Source of the DNA: an uncultured Lachnospiraceae bacterium
GTDB lineage: Bacteria > Bacillota > Clostridia > Lachnospirales > Lachnospiraceae
NCBI GenBank assembly: GCA_910578335.1
Contig: CAJTPU010000022.1
Span: forward strand, 1-27,935
Reading direction: 5' to 3'
DNA length: 27,935 nucleotides
Shown: piece by piece, positions 6,757 to 15,553 of the stretch
How positions within the stretch are numbered: the stretch's first letter is position 1
Layout: each line of letters starts with the position of its first letter
Made by a program: the position numbers and the translations under genes
The notes under the pieces: model-generated
Told to the model about the DNA's origin: nothing
The model's database searches: none
The model's input: only the letters and a program-made list of their open reading frames with translations

Positions 6757-8925
6757 ATGAAGAGACCGTTAGCGGCGGTATGTCTGGCGTTCATTCTTCT
6801 GACGGCAGTCCGCGTGTGGCTGCATCCTCCGGCATGCGCCTCCTATGGGGAGGCGTATGGGGGAGAGGTATATTTGACCGGACATGTATACGCAAAGGAA
6901 TATAAGGGCAGCCGGGAGGCGCCCGTCTTACTTATCTATGTGAAGCCAAAAGAGCTTCTGTTTCAACAAGAATCCATCCCTTTTTCTGACAATTTCATAT
7001 GTATTCTGCAGGATGGCAGCAGCGAGCCCGCAATCGGCAGCCTTGTCACTGTGCGCGGCATACTGGAAGCGTACAGGCAGGCGGTAAATCCGGGGCAGTT
7101 TGACGAGAGAAGCTATTATGCGGCGCTGGGGATTTCTGCGCGCATAAACAGGGCGGAGACGATAGCGGAGGGTGCGGGAAAAAATTCTTTTCAAGAAGCA
7201 CTCTGGAAGTGCCGCGTCTTTTTAGGAGAAAAGCTGGAGGAAATTTTTGACGGGCGGGATGCCGCGCTGTTAAAGGGAATGCTCTTAGGGGACAGGAATG
7301 CTTTGGATGCGGATACAAAAAAGCTGTATCAAAAGGCAGGCATTATGCATATTTTTGCCGTTTCCGGGCTTCACATTTCGCTTTTGGGAATGGGCTTGTA
7401 CCGCCTGCTTGAAAGGTTACATGCGCCTGTTGTGCCCTCCGCCTGCCTGTCCGGCAGCGTCATGGTGCTCTACGGTATGATGATTGGCTTTCCGGTTTCT
7501 TCCGTGCGTGCCGTCGGCATGTTCTTACTTTGGCTTACGGCAAAGTGCATAGGGAGAACCTACGATGCGCCGACGGCGCTATCTGTCTGTGCCGCGCTCA
7601 TGCTTGCGGCGCAGCCCCGCTATCTGTACCATGCAGGATTTTTGCTTTCCTTTTCGGCTGTATATGGCGCCGCGGTGTTAAAGCCAGCCATACAGCCTTG
7701 CAGGAAATGCGCTCCGCTTTTGGACGGTTTTCTTATGGCATTTGCCATTGCAGTATCTACGCTGCCGCTTCAGCTATACTTTTACTATGAGGCGCCGGTT
7801 TATGCGGTGCTTTTTAATCTGGCGGTCATTCCGCTTGCCGGAGCCCTGCTGGCGTTTGGTGCGGCGGCGCTTGCCCTTTCTTTTTTGCTGCCGTTTGCAG
7901 CCGCTTTGCCGGCATATCTGGTACATCTGGTTTTTTCTTCGTATGAGGCGGGAGGAAAATTTTTTGGCGCTCTGCCGTCAAGTCTGTGGACAGCCGGCAA
8001 GCCTGCGCTATGGCAGGTGTTTTGCTTTTATCTGACAGCAGGGCTTATCCTGCTTTGTAAAAAGCTGCAGTGGCGCTGCAAAATGGGGCTTTTGTGCGGC
8101 GCCCTCCTGCTTCTCTTTATAAAGGGCGGGGAGGGGCTTTGCATTACCTTTTTGGATGTGGGGCAGGGAGACTGCGTCTGCATGGAGCTGCCTGACGGCA
8201 GGGTATGGCTTTATGACGGCGGGAGCACAAGCGTATCGGGAGTGGGAATTTACCGGATAGAGCCTTTTTTGAAAAGTAAGGGCATCACCCGTCTGGACGC
8301 TGTCTTTTTGAGTCATGCGGATGAAGACCATATGAACGGTGTGGAGGAGCTTATTAGAGAAGGCAGTACGGATATAGCGCTTTTGGGGCTGCCCTGCACG
8401 GAAGCGCAGGAGGATGGCTTCGCCGGGCTGCTGGCACTGGCAAGGGAAAGACGGATTCCCGTCTTGTGGCTTGAAGCGGGCATGGAATGGCAAAGCGGAG
8501 GCGTTTCTATGCGCTGCCTGCATCCGGATGGAGACAGCGCTTGGAACGATACAAATGCCGCGTCAGCAGTGCTTTGCCTGTCCTATGGCAGCTTTTCCAT
8601 GCTGCTTGCGGGAGATGTGGAAGGGAAAGGGGAGGAGGCGCTTCTGCGGCGGCTTAAGCTGGAAGAAATAGAGAATCTGTCAGTACTAAAGGTGGCGCAT
8701 CACGGCTCCCGTTATGCCACGGGGGAAGCTTTTCTCAAATATGTAAGTCCAAGACTTGCCATTGTTTCGGCTGGGCAGAATAACAGTTATGGACATCCGC
8801 ATAAAGAACTGCTTGCACGGCTTTCTGCATGCGGCGCAGACGTTATGGTGACATATGAGACAGGAGCGGTTATCGTGCGGACGGACGGGGAAAGGATGCG
8901 GATAAAAGGTTTTTTGGGAGACTGA
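6757..8925 (+). CDS. comEC: ComEC/Rec2 DNA internalisation protein
   Basis: Polytopic channel that carries single-stranded DNA across the membrane during transformation. The 722 residues include an N-terminal membrane helix and a small beta/OB-like region (about 20-130). The Competence domain (about 170-430) has the hallmark MHIFAVSGLHISLLG and many membrane helices. A C-terminal metallo-beta-lactamase-fold domain follows (about 462-722) with TFLDVGQGDCV, DGGS, LSHADEDHMNG (HxxDxDH metal motif), VAHHGSRYATGEAF and NSYGHPHKELL; this domain is thought to degrade the non-transported strand. All parts are present, so the gene looks intact. It starts 12 bp after the GerMN gene and probably shares its transcript. 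comEA lies upstream; the remaining competence genes (comGA etc.) are not in this window. Confidence 0.95.
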   Translation: MKRPLAAVCLAFILLTAVRVWLHPPACASYGEAYGGEVYLTGHVYAKEYKGSREAPVLLIYVKPKELLFQQESIPFSDNFICILQDGSSEPAIGSLVTVRGILEAYRQAVNPGQFDERSYYAALGISARINRAETIAEGAGKNSFQEALWKCRVFLGEKLEEIFDGRDAALLKGMLLGDRNALDADTKKLYQKAGIMHIFAVSGLHISLLGMGLYRLLERLHAPVVPSACLSGSVMVLYGMMIGFPVSSVRAVGMFLLWLTAKCIGRTYDAPTALSVCAALMLAAQPRYLYHAGFLLSFSAVYGAAVLKPAIQPCRKCAPLLDGFLMAFAIAVSTLPLQLYFYYEAPVYAVLFNLAVIPLAGALLAFGAAALALSFLLPFAAALPAYLVHLVFSSYEAGGKFFGALPSSLWTAGKPALWQVFCFYLTAGLILLCKKLQWRCKMGLLCGALLLLFIKGGEGLCITFLDVGQGDCVCMELPDGRVWLYDGGSTSVSGVGIYRIEPFLKSKGITRLDAVFLSHADEDHMNGVEELIREGSTDIALLGLPCTEAQEDGFAGLLALARERRIPVLWLEAGMEWQSGGVSMRCLHPDGDSAWNDTNAASAVLCLSYGSFSMLLAGDVEGKGEEALLRRLKLEEIENLSVLKVAHHGSRYATGEAFLKYVSPRLAIVSAGQNNSYGHPHKELLARLSACGADVMVTYETGAVIVRTDGERMRIKGFLGD

Positions 8926-8931
8926 TTGTCG

Positions 8932-8960
8932 TTGTGAAATAGAAGATTCTGTATTATAAT
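8932..8960 (+). promoter_or_regulatory. Predicted promoter of holA
   Basis: TTGTGA (8932-8937), 17 bp and a perfect TATAAT (8955-8960). The predicted transcription start near 8967 lies after an upstream in-frame ATG at 8963, which helps fix the real holA start at 9005. Confidence 0.7.
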
Positions 8961-9004
8961 GAATGAAAATGCAAGGATTTGTCTGCGGGACAATGGAGGC
9001 TGAC

Positions 9005-10012
9005 ATGCAGCAGATTAACGAGGATATCAAGAGCGGGCAGTTTAAGCAGATGTACCTTCTCTACGGAGAGGAAGCTTATCTGCGCAGACAGTATCGGGAT
9101 AAATTAAAGGAAGCGCTAAACGGTGGGACAGCCATGGGGTCTGGTGTGGAAAATTCCATGGAATTTTCCATGAACAGCCATTATTTTGAGGGGAAGGAGC
9201 AGAATATCGGAGAGATAATTGACTTGGCTGAGACGCTGCCCTTTTTTGCCGAAAGAAGAGTTATGATTTTGGAAAACACCGGTCTTTTCAAGGCGGGAGG
9301 GGAGAAGCTGGCGGAATATCTGGCTGCGCCTGCCCCCACGGTTTATTTTGTATTTGTGGAGAGCGAGGTGGATAAGCGCAGCAGGCTTTTTAAGCAGGTG
9401 CAGAAGGAAGGCAGGGCGGCGGAATTTACCACGCAGGATGAGCGTACCTTAAAGCGCTGGATTGGGGGCATCTTAAAAAAAGACGGCAAGCAGATTACGG
9501 AAAGCTGTGCGGAGTATTTTCTGGATAAGGTCGGAACAGATATGGGAAATATCAGGCTGGAGCTGGAAAAGCTGATATGCTTCTGCATGGACCGGAATGT
9601 GGTGGAAAAGGAAGATGTGGATTTTGTATGCACGACCCGCATCAGCAGCCATATTTTCGACATGGTTGCCGCCATTGGCGACAGGCAGAGCAAAAAGGCG
9701 CTTACGCTCTACTATGAGCTGCTCGCCTTAAAAGAGCCGCCGATGCGGATTTTGTTTCTGATAGCAAGGCAGTGCAATACTCTGCTGCAGGTAAAGCAGC
9801 TAAAAAAGAAGGGCTTTGACAACAAGACGGTCGGCACAAGGATAGGACTGCCGGGCTTTGTGGCGGGAAAGTATGCCGCGCAGGCGGCAAAATTTAAGGA
9901 AAAAGATTTGAAGCGCGCAGTGGAAAAGTGCGTGGAGGCGGAGGAAGCGGTAAAAACGGGAAAGCTGAACGACACCCTGAGTGTCGAGCTTCTGATTATG
10001 TCGGTGCTCTGA
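9005..10012 (+). CDS. holA: DNA polymerase III delta subunit (clamp-loader subunit HolA)
   Basis: The delta subunit opens the beta sliding clamp as part of the clamp loader at the replication fork. The 335-residue length matches the family (about 340). Typical segments are QMYLLYGEEAYLRRQYRDKL near the N-terminus, FFAERRVMILENTG, YFVFVESEVDKRSRLFKQV, the helical middle with LEKLICF, and the C-terminal collar region with ALKEPPMRILFLIARQCNTLLQVKQLK and GLPGFVAGKYAAQA. The start at 9005 is preceded by GGAGG with 5-nt spacing and lies downstream of the predicted promoter; ATGs at 8963, 8969 and 8993 are less well placed. holA next to comEC is a common Firmicute arrangement, though here holA appears to have its own promoter. 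Confidence 0.92.
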   Translation: MQQINEDIKSGQFKQMYLLYGEEAYLRRQYRDKLKEALNGGTAMGSGVENSMEFSMNSHYFEGKEQNIGEIIDLAETLPFFAERRVMILENTGLFKAGGEKLAEYLAAPAPTVYFVFVESEVDKRSRLFKQVQKEGRAAEFTTQDERTLKRWIGGILKKDGKQITESCAEYFLDKVGTDMGNIRLELEKLICFCMDRNVVEKEDVDFVCTTRISSHIFDMVAAIGDRQSKKALTLYYELLALKEPPMRILFLIARQCNTLLQVKQLKKKGFDNKTVGTRIGLPGFVAGKYAAQAAKFKEKDLKRAVEKCVEAEEAVKTGKLNDTLSVELLIMSVL

Positions 10013-10036
10013 TGCAAATTTGATACAAGTGGTTTA

Positions 10037-10070
10037 TACAATAAATAGGTAATTGCCTATGTACAATAAA
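10037..10070. repeat. Short palindrome resembling fused element termini, between 9-bp direct repeats
   Basis: ATAGGTAATTGCCTAT (10045-10060) is a near-perfect palindrome. Its halves match the outer end of the 207-bp element (ATAGGCAATTGC at 3327-3338), one in each orientation. TACAATAAA occurs on both sides (10037-10045 and 10062-10070). This looks like a collapsed or excised copy of the same element, in the leader of the second response regulator gene. A chance palindrome remains possible because the match is short. Confidence 0.5.
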
Positions 10071-10090
10071 CCGGAAAGGAAGAAGCCCGT

Positions 10091-10744
10091 ATGATTAAGA
10101 TTTTGATAGTGGAAGATGAAGAGCCGATTTCCAACCTGATACGTATGAATCTGACAAAGGCGGGATACCAGTGCCGGTGTGCTTTTGACGGGCAGGAGGC
10201 GGCGGATATGATGGCGGGGGGGAATTATGACCTGATTCTTCTGGATATCATGCTGCCGAAGATAAATGGCTATGAACTTTTGGAATATGCGCAGAGCCTC
10301 GATGTTCCGGTTATTTTTATAACAGCCATGGGAACGGTGGAAAACAAGGTAAAGGGATTGAAAAAAGGGGCGGACGATTATATTTCCAAGCCTTTTGAAA
10401 TTGTGGAGCTGCTTGCCAGGGTAGAGGCGGTGCTGAGGCGGTACAATAAGGCGGAGCGCATCATCAAAATACTGGACATTGAGATAGATACTTCTTCCCG
10501 CGTGGTAACGCAGAATGGCGTGCAGGTCATGCTGACACTAAAGGAGTTTGAACTGCTGCTGCTTTTTGTGCGCAATAAAAATATTGCGCTTTACCGGGAT
10601 ACCATATATGAAAATGTGTGGGAAAGTGAGTATATGGGAGAGAGCAGAACCGTTGATTTGCATGTGCAGCGCTTAAAAAAGAAGCTGCACTGGGAGGATA
10701 AGATTGTCGCGGTATATAAGGTTGGCTACCGTCTGGAAGCGTAA
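10091..10744 (+). CDS. OmpR-family response regulator (second system)
   Basis: Transcription factor of the second two-component system. In its 217 residues the receiver domain has acidic residues in VEDEE (8-12), phospho-acceptor Asp52 in LLDIMLPK, Thr78 in FITAMG and Lys100 in YISKPF. A winged-helix output domain (about 125-217) carries LTLKEFELLLLFVRNKNIALYRDTIYENVW and SRTVDLHVQRLKKKLHWEDKI. GGAAAGGAAG stands about 11 nt before the start. The kinase gene follows after 11 bp. The output domain is of the VncR/RegX3-like OmpR type; the regulon is unknown. The leader carries the small palindrome that matches the termini of the 207-bp element. Confidence 0.95.
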   Translation: MIKILIVEDEEPISNLIRMNLTKAGYQCRCAFDGQEAADMMAGGNYDLILLDIMLPKINGYELLEYAQSLDVPVIFITAMGTVENKVKGLKKGADDYISKPFEIVELLARVEAVLRRYNKAERIIKILDIEIDTSSRVVTQNGVQVMLTLKEFELLLLFVRNKNIALYRDTIYENVWESEYMGESRTVDLHVQRLKKKLHWEDKIVAVYKVGYRLEA

Positions 10745-10755
10745 AGGGGAGTCGC

Positions 10756-12174
10756 ATGAAATTTTTCTGGAAAATATTTTTTGCCTTTACGGCGTTGATA
10801 ACGCTGGTATTCAGTGTGTTTGGCATATGGATGATTACGCAGACGTTCCGCAACTCGATGGAAAAGGAAATTGAGGAAGGAAACAGGGAAAACAGAATGT
10901 TCCAGCTTGCGTTTGAGACAAACATGAATTCTTTGTCCGAGCATTACAGGACGGAACGGGTGGTAAGGGATTTGGCGGAATCGGTGATAACCAATCTGGA
11001 CGACCAGGAGTATACTTACAGGCTGTACAGGGGGGCGAGGGGGCTTATCTACGAAAATTCGGAAAACCGGCTGGAGCATCAGCTTATGGACGAGCTTGTG
11101 ACAAACAATTGTGTCTATCAGGTGTTGGAGACAGGCGGCAGAAAGTATTTGATTTTTGTCTGCAAGAGTGTATTGAACGGGAGAGTGTATTATCTTGAGA
11201 GTGCAAAGGATATCACGGAGCTGTATGAGGAGAGGGACAGCTTTTACGACCAGTACAGAGTCGTCATGCTGGCGCTGATTGGCGTCAGCAGTGTGGTGAT
11301 TTTTGTAGTGACTCACCTGCTTACCCGCTCTGTGGTGGAGCTGTCCGATACGACGAGGCGGTTTGCCGAGGGGGATTATGCGGTGCGCGCCGATGTATAC
11401 GGCGAGGATGAAATCGGAATTCTGGCACGCGATTTTAATCTGATGGCGGACAACCTGAATCAAAAAATGGAGGAGCTTACGGATGCGGCGAGGCAGCAGG
11501 AGGATTTTACCGCTTCTTTTGCGCATGAGCTGAAAACGCCGCTTACTTCCATTATCGGCTATGCGGACATGCTGCGTACCATGGAGATGACGGAAGAAGA
11601 AACCGTGGAGGCATCAAACTATATTTATTCACAGGGAAAGCGGCTGGAAAGTCTTTCTCTTAAGCTGCTGGAGCTGATTGTCACCAAATATCAGGATTAT
11701 CAGTTTAAACCGGTTTCCGCCGCAGCGCTTTTAAAAGAGGTTGAGGAGATGACGGCGAAAGGGCTGGAAAAGAAAAACATTACCTGCTGCTTTCAGGTTG
11801 AGGAGGGCAGCATATACGGTGAGAAAGATTTGCTGATATCTCTTTTTACCAATTTCATCGACAATGCAAGAAAAGCGCTGCCGGAGGGCGGCAGCATATG
11901 GCTGAACGGACAAAAAAGGGACGCCGGATATGCGGTGACCGTGCGGGACAATGGCTGCGGTATGCCGCAGGAGGAGATTCACAAAATTACGGAAGCCTTT
12001 TATATGGTTGACAAATCACGCTCCCGCCGGGAGGGCGGCGCCGGGCTGGGCATGACGCTCTGTAGCCGCATCATAGAGGTGCACGGTGCAAAATGGAGCA
12101 TTAGCAGCAACGTGGGAGAGGGTACGGAAATTTTTGTGTTCTTCCCCGGAAAGGAGATGCCGGATGGAGCATAA
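10756..12174 (+). CDS. Membrane sensor histidine kinase (second system)
   Basis: Partner of the preceding regulator. The 472 residues are arranged as TM1 (about 7-28), an extracellular region of about 140 residues, TM2 (about 170-192) and HAMP (about 193-245: TRSVVELSDTTRRFAEGDYAVRADVYGEDEIGIL). HisKA has His257 in FAHELKTPLTSIIGYADMLR. The HATPase domain shows LFTNFIDNARKAL, DNGCGMPQEE and MVDKSRSRREGGAGLGMTL. GGGGAG lies 5 nt upstream of the ATG. The last codons overlap the start of the next gene by 11 bp, so kinase and downstream membrane protein are probably translationally coupled. The sensor region is unrecognised. Confidence 0.94.
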   Translation: MKFFWKIFFAFTALITLVFSVFGIWMITQTFRNSMEKEIEEGNRENRMFQLAFETNMNSLSEHYRTERVVRDLAESVITNLDDQEYTYRLYRGARGLIYENSENRLEHQLMDELVTNNCVYQVLETGGRKYLIFVCKSVLNGRVYYLESAKDITELYEERDSFYDQYRVVMLALIGVSSVVIFVVTHLLTRSVVELSDTTRRFAEGDYAVRADVYGEDEIGILARDFNLMADNLNQKMEELTDAARQQEDFTASFAHELKTPLTSIIGYADMLRTMEMTEEETVEASNYIYSQGKRLESLSLKLLELIVTKYQDYQFKPVSAAALLKEVEEMTAKGLEKKNITCCFQVEEGSIYGEKDLLISLFTNFIDNARKALPEGGSIWLNGQKRDAGYAVTVRDNGCGMPQEEIHKITEAFYMVDKSRSRREGGAGLGMTLCSRIIEVHGAKWSISSNVGEGTEIFVFFPGKEMPDGA

Positions 12175-13057
12175 AAAGAAAAACGGCAGTATGCTTGATT
12201 ATGCCATTGGCGTGCTGATGATTAGTATTCTGCTTCTGGCAACCTTTTTGATGCCGCAGATATACAGCGTATATTTAGACAGCAAGGACGTAAACCGGAT
12301 TCATGCGGTGGAGCGCGAGAGTTTCAGCTTTGCAAATCCGGTGGAGATGACGGTCGGAGAAAAAATACAGAGAATGATGGCGGCGCTTGGCGGGAAGGGC
12401 ACGCTCCAGAGAACTCTGTATCTGAGCGGAACGGAAATTTCGGCAGAACTGATGCAGCGAATCAGGGAGGCGCTGGAATTTGCGGCGCAATACAAGCTGA
12501 TACCGGATGTTTCCGCCTATGACTTAGAGCACAATATCGTGACGGCAGAGTATTACAGCATCAGTGACGGCGCGGCGGAGAACGTGGAAAATGCTTTTTG
12601 GAATTTTCGTTTTACAGATACGGAAACCTTTGATTTGACCCTTAGAGTCGATGCAAATGAATTTGTTATCTACCAAATGGAGCTGTACTGTGCGGAAGCG
12701 TTGGAGTATAACACCCAGTTGATGTCTGACGACAAGGAAGTGACGGAGTTTCTAAACAGGCAGTTTATGGACGGCTGCGAATCCTATTTTGAAGTGGAAG
12801 GCTATGATGTGATGACGGATGTACTCTACGGCGAGATGGTGCTTATGCTGGGCTATGAGAGAGGCGAATATGCTGTGTACAGAGGTCCCTGCACCAGTAG
12901 TCTTTTGGAGAGCGAAGGGATACGGTGGGGATTTGTGCCCATGACCGTGGCGCTGGAAAAAAGCAATGCCATAAGGGAATGGGGGTATCAGGGGATAGAG
13001 GCATATTTTCTGGAACGGTATGGAATCGAGATTTACGAAGAAAACCCGACAGAATAA
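12164..13057 (+). CDS. Membrane-anchored protein of unknown function coupled to the second histidine kinase
   Basis: Not recognised. A 297-residue protein with a short basic cytoplasmic N-terminus, one membrane helix (about residues 12-36) and a soluble, probably extracytoplasmic remainder rich in acidic residues, with no lipobox and no enzyme motif that can be read. The start at 12164 is chosen because GGAAAGGAG lies 7 nt upstream; it overlaps the kinase stop by 11 bp. The topology and position recall auxiliary proteins that tune a kinase (for example YycH/YycI with WalK), but there is no visible sequence similarity to them; a kinase accessory role is an inference. No terminator is seen before the next gene. 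Confidence 0.75.
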   Translation: MEHKKKNGSMLDYAIGVLMISILLLATFLMPQIYSVYLDSKDVNRIHAVERESFSFANPVEMTVGEKIQRMMAALGGKGTLQRTLYLSGTEISAELMQRIREALEFAAQYKLIPDVSAYDLEHNIVTAEYYSISDGAAENVENAFWNFRFTDTETFDLTLRVDANEFVIYQMELYCAEALEYNTQLMSDDKEVTEFLNRQFMDGCESYFEVEGYDVMTDVLYGEMVLMLGYERGEYAVYRGPCTSSLLESEGIRWGFVPMTVALEKSNAIREWGYQGIEAYFLERYGIEIYEENPTE

Positions 13058-13081
13058 ATTCAATTTGCCACTTGTTGCAGA

Positions 13082-13111
13082 TTGCTTTTTTGGTGGGTTC
13101 TATGTTATGAT
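13082..13111 (+). promoter_or_regulatory. Predicted promoter of the chemotaxis receptor gene
   Basis: TTGCTT (13082-13087), 18 bp and TATGAT (13106-13111). It resembles a sigma-A site and not the TAAA/GCCGATAA flagellar sigma site, which is worth noting for a chemoreceptor. A 10-bp tandem repeat AGTACCGGTA/AGTACAGGTA (13121-13140) lies in the leader just before the GGAGGGAAGG ribosome binding site; its role is unknown. Confidence 0.5.
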
Positions 13112-13159
13112 AGCAACAGGAGTACCGGTAAGTACAGGTATTCGGAGGGAAGGTACCAT

Positions 13160-15553
13160 ATGGGAGATGAATTATTAAGAAGTACAGGCGGCGAGATAGC
13201 GGCAGATGAAACAGGGGGAACGCAGACAAAGGATTTCACTGCCGGCGAAAATGTGCCGGTGCAGGCTGAAAGCGGGACGAAAGAAGGACGTTCCACAAAG
13301 AAGCCGAAGGCAGTAAAAGACAAGCCGCATAAGGAAAAGAAGCCGAAGGCGGTAAAGGAGAAAAAGCCCAAGGAAAAGAAGCCCAAAAAAGAAAAGGGAA
13401 AAGAGCCCAAAATAAAAGAGCCCGATAAAAGAGCAGAAAAGAAGGCGGAAAAAGAAAAGCGCGGGAAAGAAAAAGCGCCCAAGGCGCCAAAGCGCAAGGG
13501 ACTGCACTTAAGCTTGAAGGCGCAGCTTATCATCGGCTTTGCTCTGCCGGTTCTGCTTGTTGTGTGTATCGGTATCTATGCGTATAATAAAGCGGAAAAG
13601 GGTATGGTCAACAATTACCGTGAGACGGCGCTGCAGGCTTTGCAGATGACTACCGATTATATGAACTTTGGCTTTGAGACGGTAAGTTCCAGTGCGCTTG
13701 AGCTTTACAATGACGGTGACGTGATAAATTATACCCGTAATTTGTTTAAGGACAATCAGGAGCAGGTCAGGCTGTTAGAGTCGGACATTGCCAGCAATAT
13801 TACAACCAGAAAGATTGCAAACAGATTTATCGAGAATATACATATTATTCCCCAGTCCGGAATCGGAAGCCTGACTTCCCAGAGCAGGGAGACTTTAAAG
13901 CTTAAGGACGGTTTCTTTGCGGAGCTGCTTGCGCAGCAGGAGAGTATTGTGAAGGCGAGAAACATAAAAGACAGGTGGGTTTACGGACATCAGCTTATAG
14001 ATGAAATGTTTGACTTGAATCCGGATAAATATGTGATTTCCGTGTACATGCCTATGCAGGCCGGTAATGCGTGTATCGTAATTGACCTAAGCAGTCAAAA
14101 CATTATGGATATTATGCAGGAGACAGGTCTTGGCGAGGGAAGTATTGTAGGCTTTATCACCGCCGACGAACATGAACTGCTGACCGGTCTTACCGAGGAG
14201 GGCGGCGGAGAGGTTTTGCCGGAAGGCTTCAGTTTTATCGGACAGGAGTATTTTGAGGAAGCCATTGCCGCAGAAGGCTTATACAGCAAGGATGTAGGGC
14301 TGGACGGACGGGAGTACTGCTTTATCGCTTCCCGCTGTGAGGCAAACAGTGCAATGCTCTGTGCATTGATTCCAAAAGACGTTATGATGAAGGAAGCCAA
14401 TGAATTAAAGAGCGCCGTGCTGTGGTTTGTCCTCTTTGCATGTCTTTTCGTAGGCGTGCTGGGCGTATTTATTGTCATTGGCATCAGCAAGAACATGGGC
14501 AGCATTATCCGCAGGCTCTCCAAGGTAGCAAACGGCGATTTGACTGTGGACATGACCATTAAAAATAAATCGGAGTTTGGTGCGCTGGCAAGTCATATTA
14601 TGGGCGTGGTATCCAACACCAAGAATCTGGTGGCAAAGGCAGTCATTATTTCTAAGGACGTATCCGAATCGGCGCTGAATGTGGCGCAGGCAACCGGAGT
14701 GCTCAGTGAAGGTACGCAGAGCATCCATGGCGCCATGGAAGAAATTGACCAGGGTGTAAACCGTCAGGTGGAGGACGCCGGACAGTGCCTGACGAAGATG
14801 GACGAGCTTTCCAAGATGATTCTCACCACGGAGCACAGCGTGCTTGAGATGGGACATTTGGCGGACGGCACCAAGACCATGATTGACGCAGGAAGCGGCA
14901 GCATGGAAACGCTAATCAGGCAGGCAGACGAGACAGTTAAAATGACCGAGCAGGTCGATGAAAAGATTGAACAGCTTGCGGCTAAGTCGCAGGAGATATC
15001 GACCTTTGTCGATACCATAAATGAAATATCCGAGCAGACGACGCTGCTTTCCTTAAACGCTTCCATTGAGGCGGCAAGGGCAGGCGAAGCCGGCAGAGGA
15101 TTTGCAGTGGTAGCGGAAGAAATCAAGAAGCTGGCAGACCACTCCATGCAGGCGGCGGAAGAAATCCGCAAGGTAGTGAATATCATCAGCGACATGACCG
15201 TGGAGACAAGAGCTTCTTCTGCCAACGCCAAAGCGGTGGTAGAAAAGCAGGGCGAAATCGTGGAGCAGACGAGACAGACCTTCTCTGACATGAACGACAG
15301 CATAGGCAAGCTGCTTGGCAATGTACAGGCAATACAGAGCAATATGGAGGAGATGAGTAACGGCAGGATAGAAACACTTACCGCTATTGAGAGTATTTCC
15401 AGCGTGGTAGAAGAGACGGCGGCTTCGGCAACCCTTGTCAACGAAACTGTTTCCGAACAGATGGAACAGGCGGAGGCACTCAGCAAGGTAACGGAAGAGC
15501 TGAAGGGCAGGACGGAGGAGCTGTTGGAGGCTATCAGCAAGTTTAAGGTATAA
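13160..15553 (+). CDS. Methyl-accepting chemotaxis protein with lysine-rich N-terminal tail
   Basis: Transmembrane chemoreceptor that would control a CheA kinase through CheW. The start at 13160 follows GGAGGGAAGG; the protein has 797 residues. Residues 1-40 are polar; 41-113 are extremely lysine-rich with repeated KPK, KEKKPK and KEK units; TM1 is at about 121-142. An extracytoplasmic ligand-binding region (about 143-415, Cache-like in size), TM2 (about 417-440) and HAMP (about 441-493) follow. The long signalling domain has the hairpin-tip signature ISEQTTLLSLNASIEAARAGEAGRGF (about 620-648). The basic tail before TM1 is unusual, since most receptors have only a few residues there. No che or flagellar genes are nearby, so it is an orphan receptor. 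It is followed by a strong terminator. Confidence 0.93.
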   Translation: MGDELLRSTGGEIAADETGGTQTKDFTAGENVPVQAESGTKEGRSTKKPKAVKDKPHKEKKPKAVKEKKPKEKKPKKEKGKEPKIKEPDKRAEKKAEKEKRGKEKAPKAPKRKGLHLSLKAQLIIGFALPVLLVVCIGIYAYNKAEKGMVNNYRETALQALQMTTDYMNFGFETVSSSALELYNDGDVINYTRNLFKDNQEQVRLLESDIASNITTRKIANRFIENIHIIPQSGIGSLTSQSRETLKLKDGFFAELLAQQESIVKARNIKDRWVYGHQLIDEMFDLNPDKYVISVYMPMQAGNACIVIDLSSQNIMDIMQETGLGEGSIVGFITADEHELLTGLTEEGGGEVLPEGFSFIGQEYFEEAIAAEGLYSKDVGLDGREYCFIASRCEANSAMLCALIPKDVMMKEANELKSAVLWFVLFACLFVGVLGVFIVIGISKNMGSIIRRLSKVANGDLTVDMTIKNKSEFGALASHIMGVVSNTKNLVAKAVIISKDVSESALNVAQATGVLSEGTQSIHGAMEEIDQGVNRQVEDAGQCLTKMDELSKMILTTEHSVLEMGHLADGTKTMIDAGSGSMETLIRQADETVKMTEQVDEKIEQLAAKSQEISTFVDTINEISEQTTLLSLNASIEAARAGEAGRGFAVVAEEIKKLADHSMQAAEEIRKVVNIISDMTVETRASSANAKAVVEKQGEIVEQTRQTFSDMNDSIGKLLGNVQAIQSNMEEMSNGRIETLTAIESISSVVEETAASATLVNETVSEQMEQAEALSKVTEELKGRTEELLEAISKFKV

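Noticed and set aside
10014..10042. Promoter for the second response regulator using TTGATA (10020-10025) or TACAAT (10037-10042)
   Set aside because: The two hexamers are only 11 bp apart and neither has a partner at 16-18 bp, so no promoter is called; read-through from holA is possible.
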